A DNA stretch of 64,000 nt from an uncultured Bartonella sp. (GTDB lineage Bacteria; Pseudomonadota; Alphaproteobacteria; Rhizobiales; Rhizobiaceae), in NCBI GenBank assembly GCA_946478235.1, contig CAMLBF010000008.1, forward strand, positions 1 to 64,000, given 5' to 3'. The notes below the pieces were generated by a model, which saw nothing but the letters and a program-made list of their open reading frames with translations, was not told the origin of the DNA and searched no databases. Numbering within the stretch: the first letter of the stretch is position 1; each line of letters starts with the position of its first letter. Positions 22,309 to 33,451 of this stretch are shown one piece after another. The position numbers and the translations under genes were made by a program.

Positions 22309-22914
22309 ATGTCCAAAAATCTTGCTGGCCCAGAGATTGAAAAGCTTATTCAGTTGCTAGCACGTGTACCTGGTTTAGGTCCACGTTCGGCAAGGCGTGC
22401 CGCATTGCATCTCATTAAGAAAAAAGAAGTCCTCTTGGAGCCCTTGGGAAGAGCCATGCAAGATGCTGCCGAGAAAGTTCGCATTTGCTCTGTCTGCGGT
22501 AATATCGATACATCGGATCCTTGTTCTATCTGTTCAGACCCGAGGCGTGATGATGCGACAATTATCGTTGTTGAAGATGTATCGGATCTTTGGGCGCTGG
22601 AACGTGCCGGTACTATGAATGTAAAATACCATGTATTGGGGGGAAGACTTTCGCCATTGGATGGTATTGGCCCAGATGATCTCAATATTGCTAGTTTGAT
22701 TGACAGGGTTTCGGCGGGCGGCGTTAAAGAAGTTATATTGGCCGTGAATGCCACGGTTGAAGGGCAAACAACTGCCCATTATTTAACCGATCAACTTGCT
22801 GCTTTTCCTGTGAAAATTACCAGACTGGCGCATGGTGTACCTGTTGGGGGAGAATTGGACTACCTTGATGATGGTACACTTGCGGCCGCCTTACGTGCCA
22901 GAACGAGCCTTTAA
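22309..22914 (+). CDS. recR: Recombination mediator RecR
   Basis: [35 protein letters not shown]; Cys4 zinc finger; Toprim [11 protein letters not shown]. Confidence 0.95.
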   Translation: MSKNLAGPEIEKLIQLLARVPGLGPRSARRAALHLIKKKEVLLEPLGRAMQDAAEKVRICSVCGNIDTSDPCSICSDPRRDDATIIVVEDVSDLWALERAGTMNVKYHVLGGRLSPLDGIGPDDLNIASLIDRVSAGGVKEVILAVNATVEGQTTAHYLTDQLAAFPVKITRLAHGVPVGGELDYLDDGTLAAALRARTSL

Positions 22915-24150
22915 ATGATGCGTATATTTCTTTCCATTTTTTTCACTTTAATTCTTGCTATCACTGCATCGGCAGAGGTTAATAAGGCTGCGATAGAGCG
23001 GCAATTTGCAAACTGGCTATCAAAAGATTTTTATGCTGAAGCTTTGAAAAACGGTATTTCGGCTGATGTCTATAAGCAAACCCTTTTGAATATAAAACCT
23101 AATTTGCAACTGCCAGATCTTGTTATTCCGGGAGAAAATCCAAAGGCTCCCAAACGGCAACATCAGGCTGAATTTGGCTCTCCAGCAAACTATTTTTCTG
23201 AAAAATCCATTGCAACATTGGTTTCCAATGGCAAAACACAATTCAAAGCCCAGTCGAAAACTCTAAAATCCATCGAAAAACAATATGGTGTTCCGCAAGG
23301 CATTGCAGTTGCTGTATGGGGACGTGAATCCGCCTATGGCACGGTTAAAATCCCATATAATGCATTTGAGGTACTTGCGACAAAGGCGTTTATGAGCAAC
23401 CGTAAGGATATGTTCAGGGACGAGCTTTTAGCTGCGTTAAAAATTGTGCAGAATTCTTATATGGACGCCAATAGTATGAAAAGTTCTTGGGCTGGTGCTT
23501 TAGGTCAACCACAATTTATGCCAACGTCCTATCTCAAATATGCTGTCGATTTTGATGGAGATGGACATCGTAATATATGGACATCAACACCCGATACTTT
23601 GGCTTCTATCGCCAATTACTTAAAGCAAAATGGGTGGAAGGCGAAAATGCCTTGGGGGTATGAAGTTTATGTTCCGGACAGTGTTTCATGCAGCCTTGAA
23701 GGACCCGATCAAGGCAAAACACTTAGCGAATGGCAGCAGAAAGGTATCAAGCCTGTTTCCGGTAAAGAATTTTCTTCAATTTCTGCCAACCAGAAAGTCT
23801 ATTTATTGATGCCTGCAGGGCGTCTTGGGCCAGCGTTTCTTGTGACAGACAATTTTTATGTTTTAAAATCTTACAATATGAGCGACCTATATGCCCTGTT
23901 CATTGGTACTGTGGCTGACCGCATTGAAAATCGTGGCGGTATTGTTACACCATGGAAAAACGTTGATTTTCTTTATCGTTCAGATGTTCTGGCTTTGCAA
24001 AACAATTTACAGAAACTGGGTTTTGATATCGGCAAAGCAGATGGGTTAGCTGGTTTTAAAACACGCCGTTCCATTGGCATTTGGCAAGAAAAACACGGAC
24101 AAAAGCCAACATGTTTTCCAAGCCAGCAATTGGTTAAAAGTGTGCATTAA
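22915..24150 (+). CDS. Lytic murein transglycosylase (MltB family) with peptidoglycan-binding C-terminus
   Basis: VWGRESAYGT; AGALGQPQFMPTSYLKYAVDFDGDG; C-terminal LQNNLQKLGFDIGKADGLAGFKTRRSI. Confidence 0.92.
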   Translation: MMRIFLSIFFTLILAITASAEVNKAAIERQFANWLSKDFYAEALKNGISADVYKQTLLNIKPNLQLPDLVIPGENPKAPKRQHQAEFGSPANYFSEKSIATLVSNGKTQFKAQSKTLKSIEKQYGVPQGIAVAVWGRESAYGTVKIPYNAFEVLATKAFMSNRKDMFRDELLAALKIVQNSYMDANSMKSSWAGALGQPQFMPTSYLKYAVDFDGDGHRNIWTSTPDTLASIANYLKQNGWKAKMPWGYEVYVPDSVSCSLEGPDQGKTLSEWQQKGIKPVSGKEFSSISANQKVYLLMPAGRLGPAFLVTDNFYVLKSYNMSDLYALFIGTVADRIENRGGIVTPWKNVDFLYRSDVLALQNNLQKLGFDIGKADGLAGFKTRRSIGIWQEKHGQKPTCFPSQQLVKSVH

Positions 24151-24281
24151 TAATATTCAAAACGGGTAAGACAAATTGATCAAAACACCTGATCGATGCA
24201 CTGTTATGAATGCATGATAAAGCCCACACAAAATGAGCCAAGGTACATCAATATTAAGCAAATTGGCGCACAAGAAATCAA

Positions 24282-24305
24282 AGATCACGACAGTTGTCGT
24301 GATCT
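24282..24305. terminator. 11-bp perfect inverted repeat between convergent mltB-like and irr
   Basis: AGATCACGACA-gt-TGTCGTGATCT; minus-strand side followed by TTTGATTTCTTG. Confidence 0.45.
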
Positions 24306-24531
24306 ATAATCCAGCCACTATTCAAAACTAACACACCATAAGCCCCGTTAAATGGAACAATTATAAACCATTTAAACATGGCAATAAGAAACAGTAATAA
24401 AGCTATGCTAAACGACAAAATCGTTTATTCGCGTCCATAATACCGTTATGAAGTTATCTTATCGATAAGGAGAAATTCATAACAATTGGACTTTATATAA
24501 ATATTATAGACATAGCTGAATGCGCACTATT

Positions 24532-24993
24532 TTAGTGCGAATTTTTAGAGCGTAATCTTATAATCAGATCAACATGAGATATTTCCATGCCTTGAGGTGC
24601 TTCTGGCAGATTACCAACAATTGGCTTACCTTCAGCCCCCACAGGAATATCTAAAATCTCATTTTCACCTTCAAGATAAAAATGATGATGATCGGATGTA
24701 TTGGTATCAAACCAAGTTTTGGAACCTTCAACAGCAATAATCCGCAGTAAACCAGCTTCGGTAAATTGATGTAAGGTATTGTACACTGTTGCCAAAGAAA
24801 TAGGCACAGAAGCATTTACAGCTTCCCGATGCAGTTCTTCAGCTGCAATATGCCTATTGCCTTTAGAAAACAATAAATCTGCAAGCGCCAAACGCTGTCT
24901 TGTCGGGCGCAATCCTTTTTCTCGCAATTGCTTTTCAAGCTCGGATAATGTCGAATAAAACACCGCTTTTGACCGTACACTTTCGATTATCAA
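24532..24993 (-). CDS. irr: Fur-family iron response regulator Irr
   Basis: LREKGLRPTRQRLALADLLF, ISLATVYNTLHQFTEAGLLR, TSDHHHFYLE; divergent from fabA as expected in Rhizobiales. Confidence 0.88.
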   Translation of the reverse strand: MIIESVRSKAVFYSTLSELEKQLREKGLRPTRQRLALADLLFSKGNRHIAAEELHREAVNASVPISLATVYNTLHQFTEAGLLRIIAVEGSKTWFDTNTSDHHHFYLEGENEILDIPVGAEGKPIVGNLPEAPQGMEISHVDLIIRLRSKNSH

Positions 24994-25247
24994 TATTTAC
25001 AATTTTTATACTATATGCTGAAATGATAACAACTGCAAGTATACTTGACATTTTTTATCATATTTAAAAAAGCTTTTCCAACAATTTTAACGGTTATCTC
25101 ATAACAAGATATTGAATAAAAACAATGACAAAGATGATTTGTCATGAAAAACTGTCGAAAACTGGTTTTCACGTCGTTGAATTTGCTTTAAAGAGTATTT
25201 CGTTAAAAGGCGCTAAAAGTGAAGTAGCGCTGACGGATGGAGTAACA

Positions 25248-25757
25248 ATGGCTGAACAAAAGTCTAGCTACACATATGAAGAGCTTTTAAGCTGTGCCCG
25301 CGGTGAAATGTTTGGGAAAGGCAATGCCCAACTACCCGCCCCTCCAATGTTGATGGTCAGCCGTATTACTGAAATCAGCGAAACTGGTGGTGAGTACGGC
25401 AAGGGATTGATTCGCGCAGAATTGGATATTTCGCCGGATTTATGGTTTTTTGCCTGCCACTTTATCGGTGATCCGGTAATGCCTGGTTGTCTTGGCTTGG
25501 ACGCTCTTTGGCAATTAACAGGTTTCTACCTTGGATGGTTAGGTGAACCAGGCAAGGGACGTGCAATCTCGACTGGAGAGGTCAAATTCTCCAGCATGGT
25601 CACTCCGAAGACAAAACTCGTCGAATATGGAATTGATTTCAAACGCGTTATGCGCGGACGTCTTGTTTTAGGTATAGCTGACGGCTGGGTAAAAGCTGAC
25701 GGCGAGGTTATTTATAATGCGTCCGATTTACGGGTCGCTTTATTCAAAGAAGACTAA
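25248..25757 (+). CDS. fabA: 3-hydroxydecanoyl-ACP dehydratase FabA
   Basis: [49 protein letters not shown]. Confidence 0.95.
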   Translation: MAEQKSSYTYEELLSCARGEMFGKGNAQLPAPPMLMVSRITEISETGGEYGKGLIRAELDISPDLWFFACHFIGDPVMPGCLGLDALWQLTGFYLGWLGEPGKGRAISTGEVKFSSMVTPKTKLVEYGIDFKRVMRGRLVLGIADGWVKADGEVIYNASDLRVALFKED

Positions 25758-25816
25758 GCATTATTTCAAATGAACAAGGCGGTCAGCCTTGTTTATGAGG
25801 AATCAAGGAGATACGA

Positions 25817-27037
25817 ATGCGCCGAGTAGTTGTAACCGGTATGGGGATTGTCTCATCAATTGGGAATAATCCGCAAGCCGTTCTTAGCAGTTTGCGTGAA
25901 GCAAAATCGGGTATAACATTCTCACAAGAATATGCAGACATGGGTTTTCGTAGCCAAGTTTATGGCATGCCGGATATTGATGTCGAAGCATTGGTAGACC
26001 GTCGTTGCATGCGTTTTCATGGCCGTGGAACAGCGTGGAACCACATCGCTATGGATCAGGCAATCGCTGATGCTGGCTTGACGGACGATGAAGTTTCAAA
26101 CCCGAAAACAGGTATTATCATGGGGTCAGGTGGACCATCAACGAGAACAATCGTTGATTCTGCCGATATTGCCCGTGAAAAAGGCCCAAAACGTGTTGGA
26201 CCATTTGCGGTTCCAAAAGCTATGAGCTCAACCGCTTCGGCAACTTTGGCTACTTTCTTCAAGATTAAAGGGGTTAATTACTCCATTTCATCGGCCTGCT
26301 CCACGTCAAACCACTGTATCGGCAATGCTTATGAGCTTATCCAGTTTGGCAAACAAGACCGAGTTTTTGCTGGTGGTTGTGAAGATCTCGACTGGACGCT
26401 TTCTGTCTTATTTGATGCCATGGGTGCAATGTCGAGCAAATATAATGACACACCGGGAAATGCATCCCGTGCATATGATGCAAACCGTGATGGTTTCGTT
26501 ATTGCAGGTGGTGCCGGTGTGCTTGTTCTGGAAGAACTGGAAGTTGCCAAAGCACGTGGTGCGAAAATTTATGGCGAAGTGGTTGGATATGGTGCAACAT
26601 CTGATGGCTACGACATGGTGGCTCCATCGGGTGAAGGGGCAGAACGCTGTATGCGTATGGCTCTTTCCACTGTGAAAAATAAGATTGACTATATCAATCC
26701 TCATGCCACATCGACACCAGTTGGTGATCCACCGGAGATTGAAGCTATTCGCAAGGTTTTTGGTAGCGGTGATGCTTGTCCTCCTATTTCTGCAACGAAA
26801 TCCTTAACGGGACACTCGTTGGGTGCTGCAGGTGTACAGGAAGCCATTTATTCCTTGCTGATGCTCAATAATGATTTCATTTGCGAAAGTGCTCATATTG
26901 AAGAGCTCGATCCTGCGTTTGCTGATATGCCGATTGTACGCAAACGCCTTGATAACCAGAAACTAAATACGGTGCTGTCAAACACTTTCGGCTTTGGCGG
27001 AACCAATGCAACGTTGGTATTCCAACGTTACGAATAA
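25817..27037 (+). CDS. fabB: 3-oxoacyl-ACP synthase I FabB
   Basis: Active site [42 protein letters not shown]. Confidence 0.95.
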   Translation: MRRVVVTGMGIVSSIGNNPQAVLSSLREAKSGITFSQEYADMGFRSQVYGMPDIDVEALVDRRCMRFHGRGTAWNHIAMDQAIADAGLTDDEVSNPKTGIIMGSGGPSTRTIVDSADIAREKGPKRVGPFAVPKAMSSTASATLATFFKIKGVNYSISSACSTSNHCIGNAYELIQFGKQDRVFAGGCEDLDWTLSVLFDAMGAMSSKYNDTPGNASRAYDANRDGFVIAGGAGVLVLEELEVAKARGAKIYGEVVGYGATSDGYDMVAPSGEGAERCMRMALSTVKNKIDYINPHATSTPVGDPPEIEAIRKVFGSGDACPPISATKSLTGHSLGAAGVQEAIYSLLMLNNDFICESAHIEELDPAFADMPIVRKRLDNQKLNTVLSNTFGFGGTNATLVFQRYE

Positions 27038-27082
27038 ACCGGACACTTTTTTGCTAAAGGGTGCCAGAGGCTTACGGAGAAT

Positions 27083-27904
27083 ATGATGGAAGGTTTGATG
27101 AAGGGCAAACGCGGCCTTATAATGGGTGTCGCGAACGACCATTCAATCGCCTGGGGAATAGCGTGTCAGCTAGCAGAGGCAGGAGCCGAATTGGCTTTTA
27201 CCTATCAGGGGGATGCATTTGGTAAACGTGTCCAGCCACTAGCAGAAAAACTCGGCTCCAAACTTCTGATTGAATGTGATGTAGAAGATATTGCATCTAT
27301 CGATGCAGTATTTGATCGATTGGAAAAAGAATGGGGACAGCTAGATTTTGTTGTGCATGCCATTGGTTTTTCAGACAAGTCACAGCTTAAAGGCCGTTAT
27401 GTCGATGTAACAACGCGCGAAAACTTTAGTCGCACAATGGTTATCTCGGCCTTTTCTTTTACAGAAATTGCACAGCGCGCAGGGCGTTTGATGCCTAATG
27501 GTGGCACATTGCTAACGCTGACATATGGCGCATCACAACGCGTGGTACCTAATTACAATGTGATGGGTGTTGCCAAAGCTGCACTTGAAGCAATGGTTAG
27601 ATATCTTGCCGCTGATTATGGTCCACAGAACATACGTGTCAACGCAATCTCTGCTGGTCCTGTTAGAACATTGGCTGGCAACGGTATTGGTGCTGCTCGG
27701 GCAATATTTTCGTACCAGCGCCGTAACGCACCGCTGCGCCGCACGGTTGATATTGATGAGATCGGTCGATCTGCATTATATCTATTATCTGACTTGTCGT
27801 CTGGCGTTACCGGCGAAATCCATTATGTCGATTCAGGCTATAACATTATGTCTATGCCGACATTGGAAGAATTAAAAGATAGTGAAGAATCACGCGGCGA
27901 ATAA
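27083..27904 (+). CDS. fabI: Enoyl-ACP reductase (NADH) FabI
   Basis: GKRGLIMGVANDHSIAWGIA; YNVMGVAKAALEA; directly after fabB. Confidence 0.95.
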   Translation: MMEGLMKGKRGLIMGVANDHSIAWGIACQLAEAGAELAFTYQGDAFGKRVQPLAEKLGSKLLIECDVEDIASIDAVFDRLEKEWGQLDFVVHAIGFSDKSQLKGRYVDVTTRENFSRTMVISAFSFTEIAQRAGRLMPNGGTLLTLTYGASQRVVPNYNVMGVAKAALEAMVRYLAADYGPQNIRVNAISAGPVRTLAGNGIGAARAIFSYQRRNAPLRRTVDIDEIGRSALYLLSDLSSGVTGEIHYVDSGYNIMSMPTLEELKDSEESRGE

Positions 27905-27920
27905 TTTTCGCCGCTTTTTC
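27894..27920 (+). terminator. Intrinsic terminator overlapping the fabI stop codon
   Basis: GCGGCGAataatttTCGCCGCTTTTTC. Confidence 0.85.
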
Positions 27921-28224
27921 ATTTTGTCATAGTCGGTAGAGCCTATTTGCGGCTGTCTTGTCGCTTTGTTCTTGAGTGTACGCCAATCCAATTATGTTTA
28001 TTGGGCTTACCCTTTATCTAACTCTTGCCTTTAAAGGCTCTACTGTAGACAATAGACACAAGCATTATACCAATGCGTAAATCACTACCTGATTAGCTTT
28101 ATCGCGCTATTCCTGAAGCATTTGAAATACTTTCAATCACGCTTTTGAATACACATAAACACGCTTAAAAAGTACCCTTAACGACACGTTCACATAAATT
28201 CCGCATCGGATTTTCCAACTGTCG

Positions 28225-28389
28225 ATGCAAACAATCATGTTTATTATTTTCATATTGATGTTTGTCTCGCCATCAGATCTCTCAGACTTATCAATGATGA
28301 TGAATATGTCACTTGTGACATACGTTCTGCCTGCTGTTTTCTTACACGATCAAATAGGTTCTTTGTTCGCTGAAATGATGTGCGCATAA
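28225..28389 (+). CDS. Possible small hydrophobic ORF (54 aa, below the track cutoff)
   Basis: My translation: MQTIMFIIFILMFVSPSDLSDLSMMMNMSLVTYVLPAVFLHDQIGSLFAEMMCA; no clear SD. Confidence 0.15.
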   Translation: MQTIMFIIFILMFVSPSDLSDLSMMMNMSLVTYVLPAVFLHDQIGSLFAEMMCA

Positions 28390-28507
28390 CAGGCAATTTA
28401 AGCACTAACAACCAAGTTTAAGGACAACAGACAGTGACGATAACTTAACCAACAGTACCATAAACCAATGATCTCGTAACCAAAGAGCACAGACAGCCAA
28501 TAGTTAT

Positions 28508-28680
28508 CTAGCCAAAAGGTGCTTAGCCCGAGAGGCATAAATCAAGGGGTGGCTTAGTCAAATGGGCAACTAAGTCAAAGCTTGCCAAATGGAAGTTTGC
28601 CTAGTCTAAGTCTGTTATGTCAAAATCTGCCAAGTCTAAGTCTTGCTATGTCGAAGCCATCAGATCAAGGGAGCCACACT
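28508..28680. repeat. Degenerate tandem repeat, about 14-16-bp units with a 30/31-bp higher-order copy
   Basis: TTTGCCTAGTCTAAGTCTGTTATGTCAAAA (28596) vs TCTGCCAAGTCTAAGTCTTGCTATGTCGAAG (28626); many AGTCWAA...TGCC-like units. Confidence 0.7.
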
Positions 28681-28761
28681 CAGGAGTACCTAGCCGAAGA
28701 TTTCCCCTCACCGAGGGCAACATATGTTCAAGTTGATTGAGAGCGAGATAGCTTCACAGTG

Positions 28762-28822
28762 GCTATGAGCTATGAGCTATGAGCTATGAGCTATGAGCTA
28801 TGAGCTATGAGCTATGAGCTAT
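28762..28822. repeat. Perfect heptanucleotide array (GCTATGA)n, about 8.7 copies
   Basis: Direct reading of 61 bp with period 7 and no mismatch. Confidence 0.97.
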
Positions 28823-28832
28823 TCTAAAGGCT

Positions 28833-29846
28833 TTATTTGCGTGCTTCAAACACTTTAAAGCCGTTCTGCTCTTCTAACACAAGAACTTTGCGGAAAAGTT
28901 TGTTCAAGGTTGCTTCATAAGGTAATTGCCTGTTTGCAACCATAAGCAGACAGCCACCCGGCTTCAAACGTTGTGCTGCAACTTCTATAAATTTTTGCCC
29001 AAGAGAAATATCAGCCGCGCGCCCCTCATGAAATGGCGGATTTGATATAATGGTATCATATATTTCCGAAATTGGTTCTTTGGTAATATCCTGCCAAAAA
29101 TATTGAATAGGAATATCCTTGTTCAGTGAGCCCAAATTGTTTTCAGCAGCCTGCAATGCACGATAATCTGCTTCATACAAATCAAGATGCGTTATTTTTT
29201 CCGAAAGAGTTATGGCTTCACAAGACAGATATCCCCACCCTGCCCCGAAATCTGCTGTTTTGCCGAAAACGACTTTTCGAAGATAATTTGTGAGCATGGC
29301 GGAACCGCTATCAATGCGGCCATGTGAGAACATACCAACTTCCGTTGAAAACTTGTCATCAAATATTTCTTGTTTTATTCGTAGTGAAGCTATCAATGCA
29401 GTATCAAGCTGTTCTGGCACCTTTAACCAAAAAACCGACCCATGGTTTTTTGACAATTTTCCATCAATAGGGACAATATTGTTTATCCATTTGAGCATGG
29501 ATTGAACACCGAGATTTTTTTCGCCAGCAATAACAATCGTACCGCCTGTTTTTACCGACAATAAAAGCTCGATAAACCTGTTCTGATTAAGCCCTTTATG
29601 TTTGCCAAGCTGTAATAAACCACCATCACATTGTTGAAAGTTTTCTGGCAATATGGGTAGACAATTGAAACCGCTTTGTTTCAGATTTAAAAAATCTGAA
29701 CGCCATGGTTGGATATTCAAAAGAATTAGTTTCCATATATTATCTGGAATTTCATTTAATCCCAATGATACCCACGTCTCACCCGATTGCGGAAATTCCA
29801 AAATAGTTTGCGCAAATGGCAAGAAAACAGACATATCAACACCCAA
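28833..29846 (-). CDS. rsmC: Class I SAM-dependent methyltransferase, RsmC-like (16S rRNA m2G)
   Basis: MTS-type domain DFGAGWGYLSCEA; ISNPPFHEG motif. Confidence 0.82.
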   Translation of the reverse strand: MGVDMSVFLPFAQTILEFPQSGETWVSLGLNEIPDNIWKLILLNIQPWRSDFLNLKQSGFNCLPILPENFQQCDGGLLQLGKHKGLNQNRFIELLLSVKTGGTIVIAGEKNLGVQSMLKWINNIVPIDGKLSKNHGSVFWLKVPEQLDTALIASLRIKQEIFDDKFSTEVGMFSHGRIDSGSAMLTNYLRKVVFGKTADFGAGWGYLSCEAITLSEKITHLDLYEADYRALQAAENNLGSLNKDIPIQYFWQDITKEPISEIYDTIISNPPFHEGRAADISLGQKFIEVAAQRLKPGGCLLMVANRQLPYEATLNKLFRKVLVLEEQNGFKVFEARK

Positions 29847-30100
29847 TATCTTCAGCTCAATTTAGTGAGCATATCACTATAATGATCTTATCCAGTTTTA
29901 AAAAATGTCTGCAAATAATCAATCATGATTGATTATCTTCTGACATAAAAACAAACCGCTTAAATTTTCTAAATTCTATCAGCAAGCAATTAAAGACTAA
30001 AAATCACAAGGCTTAGCAATCCGCTAAGCGGTAAAACGGCACGATAAATTCAACGTTTTATTAATGCTGTGTCTTTTGAAAAACCGGATAGGTTTAAAAG

Positions 30101-30130
30101 AAAAAAGCCGCTCGTTTGAGCGGCTTTTTA
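30101..30130 (-). terminator. Intrinsic terminator of pnp
   Basis: AAAAAAGCCGCTCgtttGAGCGGCTTTTTAT; T/A tracts on both sides, so possibly bidirectional. Confidence 0.9.
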
Positions 30131-30143
30131 TCAAACCAATAAA

Positions 30144-32387
30144 TTATTCTTTATCGGTGGTCTTTTTGCGACGACGTTTCTTTTCTGGTTTGTCACCTGT
30201 TTCGCCGTGTTCTTTGTCTGCATTGTCAGATTTGTCTGCGTGATCACCATCATCAGCCTTAGGAGCTTCCTCACGTGGGATCTCTTTACCTGTTTCCTGA
30301 TCGACAACTTTCATGGACAAACGAACTTTGCCGCGTTCATCAAAGCCCATCAATTTGACCCAAACCTTCTGACCTTCCTTAACCACATCAGTGGTCTTGG
30401 CAACGCGGTCAGCAGCCAATTGAGAAATATGGACGAGGCCATCGCGTGGACCGAAGAAGTTAACAAACGCACCAAAGTCAGCTGTTTTTACAACTGTACC
30501 TTCGTAAATCTGGCCAACTTCAGGTTCATCAACAATGGAGTGGATCCAACGCTTAGCAGCTTCAATTGTCTTAGCGTCCGAAGAAGCTATCTTGATCGTG
30601 CCATCATCTTCGATATTGATTTTTGCACCAGTTTGTTCGGTAATTTCACGAATAACTTTACCGCCAGAACCAATAACGTCGCGGATCTTATCAACTGGAA
30701 TGGTCATCATCTCGATACGAGGAGCAAATTCACCCAGTTCGGCACGAGCACCGGTTAATGCTTTTGACATTTCACCCAAGATATGGATACGGCCTTCTTT
30801 AGCCTGATCCAAAGCAACCTTCATGATATCTTCTGTGATACCATTGATCTTGATGTCCATCTGCAAAGAGGTAACACCATTTTCTGTTCCAGCCACTTTG
30901 AAATCCATATCACCAAGATGATCTTCATCACCTAGAATGTCGGACAGAACAGCGTAGCGCTCACCTTCCTTAATAAGCCCCATAGCAATACCAGCCACCG
31001 GACGCTGCAATGGTACGCCTGCGTCCATCAATGCCAGTGATGTGCCACATACTGTTGCCATTGAAGAAGAACCATTCGATTCCGTAATTTCCGAAACAGC
31101 ACGGATTGTGTAAGGGAAACTTTCTGGCGAAGGCAACATTGGATGTATTGCGCGCCATGCAAGCTTACCATGCCCAATTTCACGACGACCCGGCGAACCA
31201 ATACGTCCCGTTTCACCAACAGAAAAAGGCGGGAAGTTATAATGGAGAAGGAATGTTTCTTTATACATTCCTGTCAATGAATCGATATATTGTTCGTCTT
31301 CACCGGTACCCAGCGTTGCAACGACAACAGCCTGTGTTTCACCACGGGTGAAGAGTGCTGAACCGTGTGTACGCGGCAATACACCAACTTCAGAATAGAT
31401 AGGACGAACTGTTTTAAGATCGCGTCCATCAATTCGGCTGCCTGTATCAAGAATATTCCAACGAACGATTTTTGCCTGCAGATGTTTGAAAACAGTTGCG
31501 ATTTTTTCCGCATTATATTCCGGATCTTCTTCACCTTCCGGAATAAATTCTTCTTCCACCTTGGCTTTTACAGCGTCAACGGCAGCGTAACGTTCTTGTT
31601 TGTCTGTGATTTGATAAGCTTTCCGCAAATCTTTTTCAGCAAACTTGAGCATTTTCTTTTCAAGATCGCTAAGATCTTCTGGCACGAATTCACGAGGTTC
31701 TTTGGCTGCAACCTCAGCCAATTTGATGATCGCATCGATAACAGGTTGAAAACCATTATGGCCAAAAACAACTGCTCCGAGCATAACATCTTCAGGCAAT
31801 TCCTGTGCTTCAGACTCAACCATCAACACAGCATCAGATGTACCAGCTACAACCAAATCAAGCTTTGATTCCGGCATCTCGTCAATATTAGGATTAAGGA
31901 CATATTGCCCATTGATATATCCTACGCGTGCACCACCAATTGGTCCCATGAAAGGTACGCCAGAAAGTGTCAATGCTGCAGAAGCGGCAACCATTGAGAG
32001 AATGTCAGGGTTGTTTTCCAAATCATGCTGCAGAACTGTGACGATAACTTGTGTTTCGTTTTTATAACCATCTGCAAACAATGGGCGTATCGGACGGTCG
32101 ATTAAACGCGAAATCAATGTTTCGCCTTCACTTGGGCGTCCTTCACGCTTGAAATAACCACCTGGAATTTTACCAGCAGCATAAGTCTTTTCCTGATAAT
32201 TCACGGTAAGTGGGAAAAAATCTTGTCCAGGTTTTGCTTCTTTTTCCGACACAACGGTTGCGAGCACAATTGTTTCACCATATTTGGCAATAACTGCGCC
32301 ATCTGCCTGACGGGCAACCTTACCCGTTTCCAGTGTCAATGGGCGACCTGCCCAATCAATCTCAACTTTATGAGTATTAAAAAACAT
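30144..32387 (-). CDS. pnp: Polyribonucleotide nucleotidyltransferase
   Basis: 747 aa; [19 protein letters not shown] and S1 domains. Confidence 0.97.
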   Translation of the reverse strand: MFFNTHKVEIDWAGRPLTLETGKVARQADGAVIAKYGETIVLATVVSEKEAKPGQDFFPLTVNYQEKTYAAGKIPGGYFKREGRPSEGETLISRLIDRPIRPLFADGYKNETQVIVTVLQHDLENNPDILSMVAASAALTLSGVPFMGPIGGARVGYINGQYVLNPNIDEMPESKLDLVVAGTSDAVLMVESEAQELPEDVMLGAVVFGHNGFQPVIDAIIKLAEVAAKEPREFVPEDLSDLEKKMLKFAEKDLRKAYQITDKQERYAAVDAVKAKVEEEFIPEGEEDPEYNAEKIATVFKHLQAKIVRWNILDTGSRIDGRDLKTVRPIYSEVGVLPRTHGSALFTRGETQAVVVATLGTGEDEQYIDSLTGMYKETFLLHYNFPPFSVGETGRIGSPGRREIGHGKLAWRAIHPMLPSPESFPYTIRAVSEITESNGSSSMATVCGTSLALMDAGVPLQRPVAGIAMGLIKEGERYAVLSDILGDEDHLGDMDFKVAGTENGVTSLQMDIKINGITEDIMKVALDQAKEGRIHILGEMSKALTGARAELGEFAPRIEMMTIPVDKIRDVIGSGGKVIREITEQTGAKINIEDDGTIKIASSDAKTIEAAKRWIHSIVDEPEVGQIYEGTVVKTADFGAFVNFFGPRDGLVHISQLAADRVAKTTDVVKEGQKVWVKLMGFDERGKVRLSMKVVDQETGKEIPREEAPKADDGDHADKSDNADKEHGETGDKPEKKRRRKKTTDKE

Positions 32388-32584
32388 TTCTTGTCCTTGA
32401 TTAACCGTTAAAAGCCTTATGCCAATACGGTTTCATTTAACATATCGTTTGTCATGTCATGGGCAAGACAACTAGGCACATCGGGTTTCAAATCGTATAA
32501 AGTCGAATGAAACGAGAAGTGACTGGCAATCCTGCCCCATGACGGTTCCATGTGTTTGGCAGTTTTTCAACTGCCGATATATAA

Positions 32585-32614
32585 AGGCGAGAAACCATAA
32601 GATTTCCCGCCTTA
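32585..32614 (-). terminator. Intrinsic terminator-like hairpin downstream of rpsO
   Basis: AAGGCGAGAAAccataagaTTTCCCGCCTT in the rpsO-pnp gap. Confidence 0.65.
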
Positions 32615-32620
32615 ATACTA

Positions 32621-32890
32621 TTAGCGACGCAGGCCGAGTTTTGTAATCAACGTTTGATAGCGTTGTGCATCGATACCGTTAAGGTAGTCAAGAAGACGAC
32701 GACGTTGAGAAACGAGCTTCAAAAGACCACGACGAGAATGGTTATCTTTTTTGTGTGATTTGAAGTGTTCGGTCAGATTGGCAATACGTTCAGACAAAAT
32801 AGCAACTTGCACTTCTGGCGAACCAGTATCACCTGCTTTTGTTGCGTATTCTTTGATTAAAGCCTGTTTGCGATCAGCTGTTATCGACAT
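32621..32890 (-). CDS. rpsO: 30S ribosomal protein S15
   Basis: [36 protein letters not shown]. Confidence 0.97.
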   Translation of the reverse strand: MSITADRKQALIKEYATKAGDTGSPEVQVAILSERIANLTEHFKSHKKDNHSRRGLLKLVSQRRRLLDYLNGIDAQRYQTLITKLGLRR

Positions 32891-33451
32891 CGGTCATCCT
32901 TTCAAAATAAATTGGACATTAAAGACGCCCCGGCCGGGATGTCGTCCAGCGAGGGTCGGCGAAATAACAAGTGCCATAAGCACTTGCTAATAACGGCTAT
33001 ATACAGGAATTATCACGCGATTACTAGCCTGCTTATGGAAGAGCCTTCAATACAGAAGCAATCTTCCCTTAATTCCCCCAAGAAAACAGATGTTTATTCC
33101 AATGAGAACTGCACCATTCCAGTTTTACAATTATCAGCTTCATTGCATCAAAAAGCGTTAATGCGCGTGAAATGGTTCAACTTGCCGATATTTTTTAAAA
33201 TAAGAAATGGATAAACATTGTTCCATTCCTTTCTATCATTTCAAAATCATAGCCAAACCATCATCAGCTATATAGCCTTCAGTTCAAAAATTCCGGACGG
33301 TGCCAATATGAATAAATTCATCATTATGCTAAAGATCACCCTGTAGTCTTATGCGTTATAGTGTACATGTATTTTTCGCCCCCCTTGCGACCAATTTAAC
33401 ACTCGCTTAAAGTGACTTAGTAAGTTGGAAAAGAATTTTAACTGAGGTTTT

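Noticed and set aside
28508-28822. CRISPR-like array
   Set aside because: Repeats are contiguous, short (7-16 bp) and without unique spacers; no cas genes nearby.
30207-30758. 183-aa plus-strand ORF opposite pnp
   Set aside because: Antisense to a highly conserved gene; no recognisable domain or SD.
31365-31868. 167-aa plus-strand ORF opposite pnp
   Set aside because: Antisense shadow ORF with Phe/Cys-rich translation and no domain.
33001-33214. 100-aa plus-strand ORF upstream of the MFS gene (32912..33214)
   Set aside because: No SD or domain and low-complexity composition; probably non-coding spacer.
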